Counted from the stretch's first letter, positions 1 to 8,007 are shown. The stretch: DNA of 27,864 nt from Lachnospiraceae bacterium (GCA_009774465.1 VSNT01000038.1:1-27864), one strand, 5' to 3'. A program made the numbers and translations. The notes: generated by a model not told the origin, from the sequence alone.

Positions 1-1
1 T

Positions 2-148
2 GGTTATACTGGCAAAACCCTTTTTTATTTTGTTGTACTATTTCCGCAAAGTATGCTACAATACCCTTTAGGGCTTTTTGCCGGAAAAATGCAGGCTCAT
101 TTGAAGCCAAAGGAGCAGGTCTTATGGAAAATGTTTTATATCTGGTGA
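2..148 (+). CDS. Possible 3' end of an upstream membrane protein (partial)
   Basis: Frame 2 is open from the window edge to a TGA at 146-148, giving 48 residues that look like the hydrophobic end of a membrane protein. It begins GYTGKTLFYFVVLFPQ and contains a Pro-Gln pair followed by another Pro. This loosely recalls the late membrane segment of stage II sporulation protein M, which carries a similar G-W-x-G...LPQ...P pattern, but SpoIIM normally runs several dozen residues further. If coding, it overlaps the next gene by 25 nt. The other two frames are less protein-like (one is Cys-rich, one stops at 71). The stretch may equally be a non-coding promoter region, so the call is weak. Confidence 0.3.
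   Translation, partial: GYTGKTLFYFVVLFPQSMLQYPLGLFAGKMQAHLKPKEQVLWKMFYIW
33..62 (+). promoter_or_regulatory. Candidate promoter for the glycosyltransferase-helicase-TPR run
   Basis: TTGTAC at 33-38 and TACAAT at 57-62 are separated by 18 bp. The -10 is preceded by TGC, an extended -10. It lies 61 bp upstream of the first clear start codon. It would sit inside the possible upstream reading frame, so one of the two readings may be wrong. Confidence 0.35.
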
Positions 149-1077
149 TCCCATGTTATAACGAGGAAGAGGTTTTACCTGAAACAGCAGCGCGGATTAA
201 GGAAAAAATGAATGACTTAATAGGAAGGAACAAGGTTGATCAGAAAAGCCGCGTTATATTTGTGAATGACGGTTCTAAGGATAACACATGGAATATTATA
301 ACCGGACTTCATAACCAGGACAAACTTTTTGGCGGAATTAATTTATATCGGAACAGAGGGCATCAGAATGCGCTTTTGGCAGGTCTGCTTACAGTAAAAG
401 ACTATGCAGATATGGTAATATCTATGGATGCGGATTTACAGGATGATATTAATGCCATTGATGAGATGGTTGATAAGTATTTAAGCGGAGTGGATATTGT
501 ATATGGTGTTCGAAGCAGCAGACAGAAGGATTCTTTTTTTAAGAAAGTAACTGCCCAGGGATTTTACAGGGCAATGAACAGCTTAGGGGCTAATACCGTA
601 TATAATCATGCAGATTACAGATTAATGAGCAGGCGGGCAATTGAGGGACTGGCCCAGTACAGGGAAGTGAATTTATTTCTTCGGGGGATTGTACCCACGA
701 TAGGTTATCCTACAGATGTGGTTTATTATGAAAGAGGAGAGCGGTTTGCAGGAGAAAGTAAGTACCCGTTAAAGAAAATGATGTCTTTTGCAATTGAAGG
801 AATTACTTCTTTCAGCACCAAACCCATAAGAATGATTACCGGATTGGGATTTTTGATTTTTCTTGTAAGTATCGGAATGCTGATTTACAGTTTGATTCGT
901 CATTTTATGGGGGAAACTATTGTGGGATGGACTACGCTTATGGGCTCCATGTGGGCAATTGGAGGATTGATTTTGCTTTCTCTTGGAGTTGTGGGAGAGT
1001 ATGTTGGAAAAATTTATTTAGAGACAAAGGCCCGTCCCCGATTTATGGTTGAACAGTTTATAAACGAAGAAGAATAG
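124..1077 (+). CDS. GtrB/DPM-type family 2 membrane glycosyltransferase
   Basis: The 317-residue protein fits the polyprenyl-phosphate glycosyltransferase family (GtrB, YfdH, DPM1-like), whose members transfer a sugar from a nucleotide donor to a polyprenyl phosphate at the inner face of the membrane. An N-terminal GT-A fold shows VIPCYNEEE (8-16), FVNDGSKDNTW (46-56) and the metal-binding DAD at 102-104 within SMDADLQDD. The family motif ADYRLMSRRA follows. Two hydrophobic helices lie near the C-terminus (about 237-258 and 270-295), as in GtrB, and length is typical. AGGAG at 111-115 sits 8 nt before the ATG. The helicase start is 9 nt downstream, so the two are probably co-transcribed. The product could supply the lipid-linked donor for the GT-C enzymes further along (inference). 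The sugar cannot be read from sequence. Confidence 0.9.
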   Translation: MENVLYLVIPCYNEEEVLPETAARIKEKMNDLIGRNKVDQKSRVIFVNDGSKDNTWNIITGLHNQDKLFGGINLYRNRGHQNALLAGLLTVKDYADMVISMDADLQDDINAIDEMVDKYLSGVDIVYGVRSSRQKDSFFKKVTAQGFYRAMNSLGANTVYNHADYRLMSRRAIEGLAQYREVNLFLRGIVPTIGYPTDVVYYERGERFAGESKYPLKKMMSFAIEGITSFSTKPIRMITGLGFLIFLVSIGMLIYSLIRHFMGETIVGWTTLMGSMWAIGGLILLSLGVVGEYVGKIYLETKARPRFMVEQFINEEE

Positions 1078-1086
1078 GTTAAAACA

Positions 1087-2709
1087 ATGGAGGTTTCTGT
1101 GGAAGAAAGAGAAGAAAGTAAGTTAAAGTATGTGGATTCGGGCATTCATCCCGATATTTTAAGGGCTGTTTTGGAGATGGGGTTTGAAGTAATGACGCCC
1201 ATTCAGGAGCAGGCAATCCCGGTGCTTTTAGAAGGAAAAGATATTATTGGACAGGCGCAGACCGGTACCGGGAAGACAGCAGCCTTTGCAATCCCCATGA
1301 TTCAGAGAATTGATCCGGGACTTAAAAAACCCCAGGGGATTATTCTCTGCCCTACCAGAGAGCTGGCAATGCAGGCAGCGGAAGAAATCCGCAAGCTTAC
1401 CAAATACGCACATGGCATAAAAGTTCTTCCTGTTTATGGAGGACAGGATATTGGAAGACAGATCAGAGCGCTTAGCCAGGGAATACAGATTATTGTGGGA
1501 ACCCCGGGACGTGTGATGGATCATTTAAGAAGGCATACCATTAAAACTGCCCATATTAAAATGATTGTATTGGATGAAGCAGATGAAATGCTGAATATGG
1601 GATTTCGGGAAGATATTGAAACAGTACTTGCAGATATGCCTGACGAACATCAGATGGCGCTGTTTTCAGCAACCATGCCTCAGGCAATTTTAGATATTAC
1701 AGACACTTACCAGAAAAATGCGGTATATGTAAAAGTAATGCCCAGGGAGATCACAGTTGCCGCAATCAAGCAGGCATATTACAGAGTAGCCAAAAAAGAT
1801 AAATCAGAAGCAATATGCCGGCTGCTTGATTATTATCAGCCTGCCAGAAGTCTGATTTTCTGTAACACCAAGAGGATGGTAGATGATATTACCGGATACT
1901 TGAAGGATAAAGGATATGAGGCGGAAGGGCTTCATGGAGACCTGTCTCAGAACCAGAGAGATACCGTTATGAATCTTTTCAGAAACGGAAGATGCAGAAT
2001 TTTGATTGCTACGGATGTTGCCGCCAGAGGAATTGATGTAAGCGGTGTAGATGCGGTGTTTAATTATGATGTGCCGGAGGATATTGAATATTACGTCCAC
2101 AGAATTGGGCGTACCGGACGTGCAGGAAGAAAGGGAAGGGCGTTTACCCTGATATCCGGCAGAGAAATATTTAAAATCCGTGATATAGAAAGGGTTTGCC
2201 ATACCACCATCAAAGAAAGAAGAATTCCTACGCCGGCAGATATCACCAGAATAAAATCTGGAAGTATGTTTGCACAGGCGATGGAGATTATGGAGCAGAA
2301 AGACTTATCAGAGCTGCAAAAGTCAATTCAAAAAGCAGCGGAAGAAAACGGGTTTGATATTCTTACGCTGGCTGCGGCTTTCATGCAGATGAGCATGGGA
2401 GATGAACCGGAAGAAATACAGGAAGAAAAGCCCTATGAAAAAGGAAAACGTGAAGGCAGAGGCAGAAGAGATGGCCGGTCATCACGTACAGGATATCACA
2501 GAAGAGAAGGAAGAACACGGGGACAGTCATCACAGGGCAGACGGGGAAGAAGAGGAGACGAAGTATCATTCCGCGGTCAGGGAAGAAGAGGAGATGAAGC
2601 ATCCTCCCGCAGCAGTCAGGACAGGAAGGCAGGAAAGGACAAAAAGAAGGAAAAAAGCGGAAAAGGTTTTGAAAAGTTGAGGACCAGTGAATGGATGAAA
2701 AAGAAATAA
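1087..2709 (+). CDS. DEAD-box ATP-dependent RNA helicase with RG-rich tail
   Basis: This is a full DEAD-box helicase of 540 residues, ATP-dependent and acting on RNA duplexes in ribosome assembly or mRNA decay. Motifs appear in order: Q motif TPIQEQAIP (37-45), Walker A AQTGTGKT (57-64), PTRELA (89-94), TPGR (139-142), DEAD (163-166), SAT (194-196), LIFCNTK (256-262), ATDVAARGIDV (308-318) and HRIGRTGR (338-345). After the core, about residue 445 onward is a low-complexity basic tail rich in Arg and Gly with a repeated GRRGDE unit, as in the CshA/DeaD group. The true start may be GTG at 1099: GGAGG at 1089-1093 is 5 nt before it, whereas the ATG at 1087 has only a weak AGG upstream. It overlaps the next gene by 19 nt. 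Family is certain; exact orthology is not. Confidence 0.95.
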   Translation: MEVSVEEREESKLKYVDSGIHPDILRAVLEMGFEVMTPIQEQAIPVLLEGKDIIGQAQTGTGKTAAFAIPMIQRIDPGLKKPQGIILCPTRELAMQAAEEIRKLTKYAHGIKVLPVYGGQDIGRQIRALSQGIQIIVGTPGRVMDHLRRHTIKTAHIKMIVLDEADEMLNMGFREDIETVLADMPDEHQMALFSATMPQAILDITDTYQKNAVYVKVMPREITVAAIKQAYYRVAKKDKSEAICRLLDYYQPARSLIFCNTKRMVDDITGYLKDKGYEAEGLHGDLSQNQRDTVMNLFRNGRCRILIATDVAARGIDVSGVDAVFNYDVPEDIEYYVHRIGRTGRAGRKGRAFTLISGREIFKIRDIERVCHTTIKERRIPTPADITRIKSGSMFAQAMEIMEQKDLSELQKSIQKAAEENGFDILTLAAAFMQMSMGDEPEEIQEEKPYEKGKREGRGRRDGRSSRTGYHRREGRTRGQSSQGRRGRRGDEVSFRGQGRRGDEASSRSSQDRKAGKDKKKEKSGKGFEKLRTSEWMKKK

Positions 2710-4019
2710 GAAGAAAAAAGCAGGCGGCTGCAGCCAGAGAACTGAGAAGAAAGCGGAGAAAAAGAGCCCTCATGATAGAGCGGACTGTGATTGCCCTTTT
2801 AATTGTTGTTCTTCTGGCAGGGGGAACTGTTCTTGTCTTTAATCTTCTGCCCAATGTTAAAGTAGCTAAAAGACTGGAAGCAGCAGATGCTTTTGTAGAA
2901 AACAGTAATTATGAGGAGGCAATTGCTTCCTGTGAAGAGGCTTTGCAAATTGATTCAAAGTCAGTTGAGGCATACAGGGCAATGGCTGGTGTTTACCTGA
3001 CCAGCAGGAACCGTGAAGCAGCGGAACAGACCTTGTACCGGGGGTGGGAGAGCACTCTGGATGAAGGGCTTTTACAGGAGTATTGTATTCACCTTTTGAA
3101 TGATGCGGTGGAGGAAATTAACGGGCAGAATTGTACATTTGCTACTTTGGACAAATGTGTGACGGTTCTTGAGCAGAATCAGGACAGCGCAGATGTGTAT
3201 CAACTCCTTGACGCCTGCTATGAACATTTGTTTACAGATGAAACTACAGTTTTTTGTGATGTGGATGCAAATGGAGAGTCTGGATTTAGCAGTTATTTTT
3301 CCCTGATAAACCGGATGATAAATGTGTATTTAAAAAATCCCAAAGAGGAATTAAAAGAAGAGATATTTAAGTTTGCTGCTCCTTCGGAGAAAGTAACCTG
3401 GCTTAATGTAGACAGTTTACAGGAATACCTGGAACTGATAGACAAGGTGTCAGCGCTTGGAGAAGATGAATCCCTGAAACAGCTTAAGCTTTGTCTTGAA
3501 AAGGCAGTTTGGGCACAGAATATTTTCAGCACAGCGTTTACTATTTTTGAGTCGGCAGAATTTGAGCCGATTAAGGAGTTTATGCAGTCAGCAGATTACA
3601 TAGCTGTCCGGGATCAGTTTATCGAGGGTACGATGGAGTACTGGAGTGGAAAAACATACATTCCTGTAAGCAGGGAGCGGATGAAGCTGATGAATCAGGA
3701 AGGACAGTGGAATTTTGCGTTTGCTGATTTTGATGAATATCCCCAGACAGGCGGCGTGATTAATATATGGGGCGCCAAACAGGAGGATGCAGGCGTACAG
3801 CGTTTATGCATTTCCTACGAGCCTGCTTCCCAAAATGGAGAGTACTACCCGCATACAACCTATGAATTTGTATATCTTTACAGTAATGTTAAGGTTGCAG
3901 GCGAGTATGTACCTCAAATGAATTATCGTTTTGAAATAAGGACTGCCACCCCGGAGGGAACCACCTCCCAATTGACTGGTGACTGGGGCGGAGAACATGA
4001 GTGGACAATGGAATACTAA
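2691..4019 (+). CDS. Membrane-anchored TPR protein of unknown function
   Basis: The 442-residue protein starts with a very basic cytoplasmic stretch (residues 5-25, many Arg/Lys) followed by one membrane helix at about 28-50. A long extracytoplasmic part follows, so it should be a type II membrane protein. Residues about 58-115 form one or two tetratricopeptide-like helix pairs, for example NYEEAIASCEEALQIDSKSV. The remainder is acidic and shows no family I recognise. Its start lies inside the helicase gene, with GAGG at 2679-2682 in front, which suggests translational coupling. The TAA at 4017-4019 overlaps the stop of the convergent ABC gene. TPR regions usually mediate protein contacts, so a scaffold role at the envelope is possible, but no function is assigned. 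Confidence 0.85.
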   Translation: MDEKEIRRKKQAAAARELRRKRRKRALMIERTVIALLIVVLLAGGTVLVFNLLPNVKVAKRLEAADAFVENSNYEEAIASCEEALQIDSKSVEAYRAMAGVYLTSRNREAAEQTLYRGWESTLDEGLLQEYCIHLLNDAVEEINGQNCTFATLDKCVTVLEQNQDSADVYQLLDACYEHLFTDETTVFCDVDANGESGFSSYFSLINRMINVYLKNPKEELKEEIFKFAAPSEKVTWLNVDSLQEYLELIDKVSALGEDESLKQLKLCLEKAVWAQNIFSTAFTIFESAEFEPIKEFMQSADYIAVRDQFIEGTMEYWSGKTYIPVSRERMKLMNQEGQWNFAFADFDEYPQTGGVINIWGAKQEDAGVQRLCISYEPASQNGEYYPHTTYEFVYLYSNVKVAGEYVPQMNYRFEIRTATPEGTTSQLTGDWGGEHEWTMEY

Positions 4020-5791
4020 AAGGTCATCATCTGTGCAGTATGGAGCCTGTAATAGGCTCCTTTTTTTGCCATTAATTGACTTGCGGATCCCTCTTCAATA
4101 ATTCCGCCCTGATCAATTACAAAAATCCGGTCGGCTTTTTGAATTGTGGAAAGCCGGTGGGCAATCACGAAAGAGGTGCGCCCCTTTAACAGGGCGTCAA
4201 TTCCCTCCTGAACCAGAAGCTCTGTTTTTGTGTCAATGCTGGAGGTGGCTTCATCCAAAATTAAAATGTCAGGATTGGAGACCATAGTTCTTGCGAAAGC
4301 CAGTAACTGTTTTTGTCCCACAGAAAGACCGCCGCCCCGTTCTGAAAGTACAGTGTCGTATCCTTTTTCAAGACGACAGATAAATTCATGGGCGTGAACA
4401 GCCTTTGCGGCAGAAATAATTTCTTCATCCGTTGCATCAAGCTTTCCATAACGAATGTTATCTTTAACTGTTCCTGAAAAAAGAAAGTTATCCTGTGTCA
4501 TAATTCCCATCTGTCGGCGCAGACTTTGAATGGAAACTTTTTTTACATCATATCCATCAATGCTGACAATGCCTTCCTGCACATCATAGAACCGGCTGAT
4601 CAGGTTGACAATGGTGGTTTTTCCGGCGCCTGTAGGCCCTACCAGGGCTATGGTTTCGCCAGGCTTAATGTGAAAGCTTACATCATTTAATACCTTTACT
4701 TCTCCGTCATAGGAAAAAGTTACATGAGAAAAGGAAACCTGCCCTTTAATAGGAGGAAGCTCACTTACTTCATCCGCATCCTTAATGGAGGCTTTGGTGT
4801 CCAGAATTTCAAAAATACGCTCTGCCGCCGCAATATTGGTAATAATTTGATTATAAAAGTTGCTCAAATTCATTATAGGATTCCAGAACATGCCAATATA
4901 ACTGCCAAAGGCAATAAAGGTTCCTATGGAAACACTGGCGGTGCCTAAAATACGGATTCCCACAAAATAAAGTGCGGCAATTCCAACGCCCCAGCTTAAG
5001 TCGATCACTGAACCAATACCGTCGCAAAGAAGAACTGCTTTTTTAAAGGCGTTTCTGTGTGCATTCAGCAGATCATCGAAGGTGCGGCTGGTTTCTTCTT
5101 CAGCAGAAAAGCTTTGAATAATGCGCATTCCTGACATGTCCTCATGAATAAAAGCATTCAGGTTTGAGGATTTCTTTCGAAAGTCCTGCCATTTGCGGTG
5201 GGAATATACCTGTATCAGCCACAAACAGATCATCATAAAGGGCAGGCTGCACAGGGAAGCCGCGGCAAGAACCGGATTTTTTACAAACATAATGACTGCC
5301 ACTGCCAAAACGGTAGTAAGGTCAGGAATCAGGGTGGTCACAAAGTTACCCAGCACATCCTTAAGGGAATTAATATCGCCGATAATGCGGGCCAGTATTT
5401 TCCCGGCAGGCCGACTGTCAAAAAAGGAAAGATCCAGTGTCTGAATATGAGAATAAAGTTCCTGCCTTATAGTGACCAGAATCTTATTACAGATTTTTGC
5501 CATAATATACATCCGCAGCCTGATTCCGCCGATCATTAAAAGGTTTAAAAGGATGGCAAATAAAACCAGACGGAAAAGTCCCGGCATGTCCCCGGCAGTA
5601 ATATAGTTATCAATGGCTGCCTCTATCAGCAGAGGATTAACCAGCGATACAATGACGCAAAAGGTCATAATCAAAAGTACAAGAATGATTTCTTTTTTGT
5701 ATGCAAGAAGATAAGAAAGCAGCCGGAGCAAAGTGCGCAGCTTGCCGGCAGAAACGCTTTGTTCATCTTCTTTATAAGAATTTATGCCCAT
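4016..5791 (-). CDS. Heterodimeric ABC exporter, subunit with consensus Walker B
   Basis: The 591-residue half-transporter has an N-terminal six-helix exporter domain (about 30-325) and a C-terminal nucleotide-binding domain. The latter shows Walker A GPTGAGKT (385-392), Walker B ILILDE with catalytic Glu514, and His545 in AHRLS. The signature is LSVGQ (489-493) rather than LSGGQ. A degenerate signature paired with an intact Glu is the pattern of one half of asymmetric exporters such as TM287/288, LmrCD and BmrCD, which export drugs or lipids. The start has AGGAGG at 5802-5807, 10 nt upstream. It overlaps the preceding subunit by 10 bp, so the two form one operon. Its TAG overlaps the stop of the convergent TPR gene. 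The substrate is unknown. Confidence 0.93.
   Translation of the reverse strand: MGINSYKEDEQSVSAGKLRTLLRLLSYLLAYKKEIILVLLIMTFCVIVSLVNPLLIEAAIDNYITAGDMPGLFRLVLFAILLNLLMIGGIRLRMYIMAKICNKILVTIRQELYSHIQTLDLSFFDSRPAGKILARIIGDINSLKDVLGNFVTTLIPDLTTVLAVAVIMFVKNPVLAAASLCSLPFMMICLWLIQVYSHRKWQDFRKKSSNLNAFIHEDMSGMRIIQSFSAEEETSRTFDDLLNAHRNAFKKAVLLCDGIGSVIDLSWGVGIAALYFVGIRILGTASVSIGTFIAFGSYIGMFWNPIMNLSNFYNQIITNIAAAERIFEILDTKASIKDADEVSELPPIKGQVSFSHVTFSYDGEVKVLNDVSFHIKPGETIALVGPTGAGKTTIVNLISRFYDVQEGIVSIDGYDVKKVSIQSLRRQMGIMTQDNFLFSGTVKDNIRYGKLDATDEEIISAAKAVHAHEFICRLEKGYDTVLSERGGGLSVGQKQLLAFARTMVSNPDILILDEATSSIDTKTELLVQEGIDALLKGRTSFVIAHRLSTIQKADRIFVIDQGGIIEEGSASQLMAKKGAYYRLHTAQMMTF
4042..4067 (+). terminator. 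Intrinsic terminator inside the opposite-strand ABC gene
   Basis: GGAGCCT at 4042-4048 pairs with AGGCTCC at 4054-4060 around a 5-nt loop, followed by seven T at 4061-4067. It lies 23 nt after the TPR stop codon. The same bases encode part of the C-terminal KKGAYYRLH of the ABC subunit on the minus strand. Confidence 0.85.
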
Positions 5792-7521
5792 GTGGTAAGT
5801 TCCTCCTTTGGTGTCCCGTATTGGGCCACATAAGTCTGATAGTAAAGTCCTCCTTTTTCCATCAGGCTTTTATGGTTTCCCCGTTCAGCGATTTGGCCAT
5901 TTTCGAGAATCAGAATTTCATCTGCATGACAGACAGCACTGATACGGTGTCCAATAATGATCTTGGTGGTATCCGGTAGATTACGTAAGGTTTCATGAAC
6001 TAACTGCTCCGTCTCCATATCCAGTGCGGAGGTGGAGTCGTCCAGTACCAATACGGGTGTCTTTTTGGCAAGAGCCCTAGCTATGGTTAAACGCTGCTTC
6101 TGCCCACCGGAAAGGCCTACGCCCCGTTCTCCAATTACCGTGTCATATTGTTTATCCATTTTCTCAATAAATCCCTTTGCCTGCGCCCGGTCTGCCGCGT
6201 CACGGACAGCAGCATGGGACAGCAGATTTTTTTGCCCCAGCTTTACGTTTTCCAATATGGTGTCCGAGAAAAGGAAAACATCCTGCATCACAAGGGAAAT
6301 GGAACTGCGAAGCTGCTGCAGAGACAACTGTTTGATATTTACGTCATCTAATAAAATTTCTCCCTCTGTGGCATCATAAAGACGCTGAAGAAGATAAATG
6401 AGGGAACTTTTCCCTGCGCCGGTGGTGCCCATAATCCCAATTGTCTTTCCCGGAAAAGCAGTAAAAGAGATGTCATGAAGAATCTCATATTGATCAGCCT
6501 TGTGAAAGGAAACATGGGAAAATGTAATTTTTCCTTTTACGTCAGGTAAAATAACCGGGCATTCCGGCTCAGTGACAGCAGGCTTTTCTTCATAAAGCTT
6601 TTTGATTCTCCGGTTGGAGGCGATAGCAGAAGAAAAACTGTTGGTCAGCCAGCCCAGCATCTCCATAGGCCATACTATGTTCATGGAGTATGCAATGAAA
6701 GCGCTTAAATCTCCCAGGGTAAGTTCACCGGTATTCACCAGATAACCGCCGGTTAATACCACTATAATGGGAAGCAGCTTTGTGATCAGGGAAAGATAAG
6801 GGTGATATTTTACAAACAATTTGGACTGTTCCATATTAAGTTCATAGTAGCGTTTGTTATGAGAAAGGAATTTGGAAATCTCAAATTGTTCTCTGGCAAA
6901 AGCCTTTACAGTCCTTACGCCCATCAGGTTTTCTTCGGCTACGGTATTTAACCTGGCATTTTCTTCGCTGATGGCCTCATATACCACATCCAGCCTTTGT
7001 TCCATATAAATGGCAATGGAGGCGGCAATTATCATACAGATGGTAGGAAGAACTGCCAGCTTCCAGCTTATATGATACATACAAAATAAGATAATGGAAG
7101 TGTGATAGATAACTTCAAGAAGAAGCATCCCCACAAAGGTCAGCGCATCCTGAATATGATCCACATCATCTTTCATCCGGCTCATTAATTCTCCTGTTCC
7201 TGTACGGTCGAAAAATTCTGTACTTAAGGACTGGACATGGTGGAATAAATCCCGGCGGAGATTAGTTGCAATTTTGGTGCCGGTAATATCAAAGGTATAT
7301 TCCTTGGTATATTGAAAAATGCATCTGCCGATACCAACACATAAGATGCCGATCAGCATGGGAGAAAGCTTTTCCAGATTACCGTCTGTAATTACATCAT
7401 CCACGATCCTTCTGGTTAATTGAGGCGAAAGCATATCAAGGCTGACGCTGATGATCATGGAGAGGATGGCAAAAAGAAAAGAAAATTTATGTTCCCATAT
7501 GTAAATGGATAGTTTTTTCAT
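5782..7521 (-). CDS. Heterodimeric ABC exporter, subunit with degenerate Walker B
   Basis: This is the first exporter gene of the operon. I prefer the ATG at 7521 (MKKLSIYIWEHKF, 579 residues), which has AAAGGA upstream. The frame extends to an ATG at 7599, but that has no ribosome-binding site and lies close behind the leader terminator. Numbered from 7521, the nucleotide-binding domain shows Walker A GTTGAGKS (365-372), consensus signature LSGGQ (470-474) and His525. Walker B reads VLVLDD, so Asp495 replaces the catalytic Glu. Together with the LSVGQ of the partner this gives one consensus and one degenerate ATP site, as in BmrCD-type heterodimers. Expression is probably controlled by the upstream leader peptide and terminator. 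Multidrug or peptide export is the likely role, but the substrate cannot be read. Confidence 0.92.
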   Translation of the reverse strand: MKKLSIYIWEHKFSFLFAILSMIISVSLDMLSPQLTRRIVDDVITDGNLEKLSPMLIGILCVGIGRCIFQYTKEYTFDITGTKIATNLRRDLFHHVQSLSTEFFDRTGTGELMSRMKDDVDHIQDALTFVGMLLLEVIYHTSIILFCMYHISWKLAVLPTICMIIAASIAIYMEQRLDVVYEAISEENARLNTVAEENLMGVRTVKAFAREQFEISKFLSHNKRYYELNMEQSKLFVKYHPYLSLITKLLPIIVVLTGGYLVNTGELTLGDLSAFIAYSMNIVWPMEMLGWLTNSFSSAIASNRRIKKLYEEKPAVTEPECPVILPDVKGKITFSHVSFHKADQYEILHDISFTAFPGKTIGIMGTTGAGKSSLIYLLQRLYDATEGEILLDDVNIKQLSLQQLRSSISLVMQDVFLFSDTILENVKLGQKNLLSHAAVRDAADRAQAKGFIEKMDKQYDTVIGERGVGLSGGQKQRLTIARALAKKTPVLVLDDSTSALDMETEQLVHETLRNLPDTTKIIIGHRISAVCHADEILILENGQIAERGNHKSLMEKGGLYYQTYVAQYGTPKEELTTWA

Positions 7522-7614
7522 GATTGTGTCAATTCCTTTCCCTGTGTTTGGGTAACGTATAGCAGTTTGCGTCTGCTTTGCGGATTCATAGCGGAACATG
7601 CGTCATTGGCGCAC

Positions 7615-7651
7615 AAAAAACAGCTATGGAAATAGAAATTACCATAGCTGT
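7615..7651 (-). terminator. Leader (attenuator) terminator before the ABC exporter operon
   Basis: On the minus strand, ACAGCTATGG (7651-7642) pairs perfectly with CCATAGCTGT (7629-7620) across a 12-nt loop. Six T follow immediately (7620-7615, the first shared with the stem). It lies between the leader peptide and the exporter start, and would stop transcription before the structural genes unless antiterminated. Confidence 0.85.
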
Positions 7652-7711
7652 GTAAATTCGGCTCATTTGATTAATTTACAGAAAATATAATCTGTTGACT
7701 GCGCACTATTT

Positions 7712-7807
7712 TTACAGTGCCTGTTCACATGGAGATATGCAGGCAGGTAATTTCTTCATGGATGTAGTTAATGTTTTATTCATGGTTCTAAACTTTATAA
7801 ATAACAT
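7712..7807 (-). CDS. 31-residue leader peptide upstream of the ABC exporter
   Basis: The small frame starts at ATG 7807 and ends with TAA at 7714-7712. It begins MLFIKFRTMNKTL and ends PACISPCEQAL. AGGAGG at 7821-7816 is 8 nt before the ATG, one of the strongest ribosome-binding sites in the window, and a good promoter lies just upstream. There is no signal peptide or known domain. Its place between promoter and intrinsic terminator, ahead of a BmrCD-like exporter, matches the role of BmrB in B. subtilis, where translation of a leader peptide senses ribosome-targeting drugs. The sequence itself is not recognisably BmrB. The peptide may matter only through ribosome position. Confidence 0.7.
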   Translation of the reverse strand: MLFIKFRTMNKTLTTSMKKLPACISPCEQAL

Positions 7808-7854
7808 AAAAATTACCTCCTTTCGCATGTGAACTGGTTAACGGATACAAACTC

Positions 7855-7883
7855 ACAATACGCCAGAGGAAGATATTTGTCAA
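7855..7883 (-). promoter_or_regulatory. Promoter of the ABC exporter leader transcript
   Basis: On the minus strand, a perfect TTGACA (7883-7878) and TATTGT (7860-7855) are separated by 17 bp. Transcription should start near 7848, giving a leader of about 230 nt up to the terminator. Confidence 0.8.
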
Positions 7884-7924
7884 CAGGTTTTTTAAAATAT
7901 TTCCATATATTTCTTTCTATAAAG

Positions 7925-7953
7925 TTGCTAAGAAATGAAAAAAAGTGTATAAT
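7925..7953 (+). promoter_or_regulatory. Promoter of gpmI
   Basis: TTGCTA at 7925-7930 and a perfect TATAAT at 7948-7953 are separated by 17 bp. They lie 55 bp before the gpmI start and back-to-back with the divergent exporter promoter. Confidence 0.75.
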
Positions 7954-8007
7954 GCAGGTTGTTTAGAGGTAATGAGTTTGTAATAATTTGGCAGAAGGAG
8001 AATAGAA

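Larger units (their letters stand above)
7615..7848 (-). promoter_or_regulatory. Ribosome-mediated attenuator leader RNA with competing hairpins
   Basis: Besides the terminator, the leader RNA holds several pairings. A 12-nt imperfect repeat (11 of 12, with 9 perfect: 7834-7826 with 7731-7723) encloses the ribosome-binding site and most of the peptide. GCACT/AGTGC (7720-7716 with 7707-7703) carries the leader stop codon in its loop. ACAGA/TCTGT (7695-7691 with 7682-7678) and TGTAAATT/AATTTACA (7680-7673 with 7658-7651) share bases and cannot coexist. A shifted form of the last, CTGT+AAATT, can pair with the first four bases of the terminator stem and so compete with it. This is the layout expected for translation-dependent attenuation. 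Which fold is the antiterminator is inference. Confidence 0.65.

Noticed and set aside
2402..2680. Plus-strand 92-residue frame inside the helicase tail
   Set aside because: Out-of-frame shadow of repetitive purine-rich DNA; the helicase frame is supported and no separate start signal exists.
2381..2854. Minus-strand frame of 157 residues opposite the helicase tail
   Set aside because: It mirrors the low-complexity Arg/Gly coding region and has Phe/Leu/Arg-rich composition with no ribosome-binding site.
7615..7807. T-box or metabolite riboswitch upstream of the exporter
   Set aside because: No T-box sequence, specifier stem or recognisable aptamer core; a well-placed small reading frame with strong AGGAGG explains the leader better.
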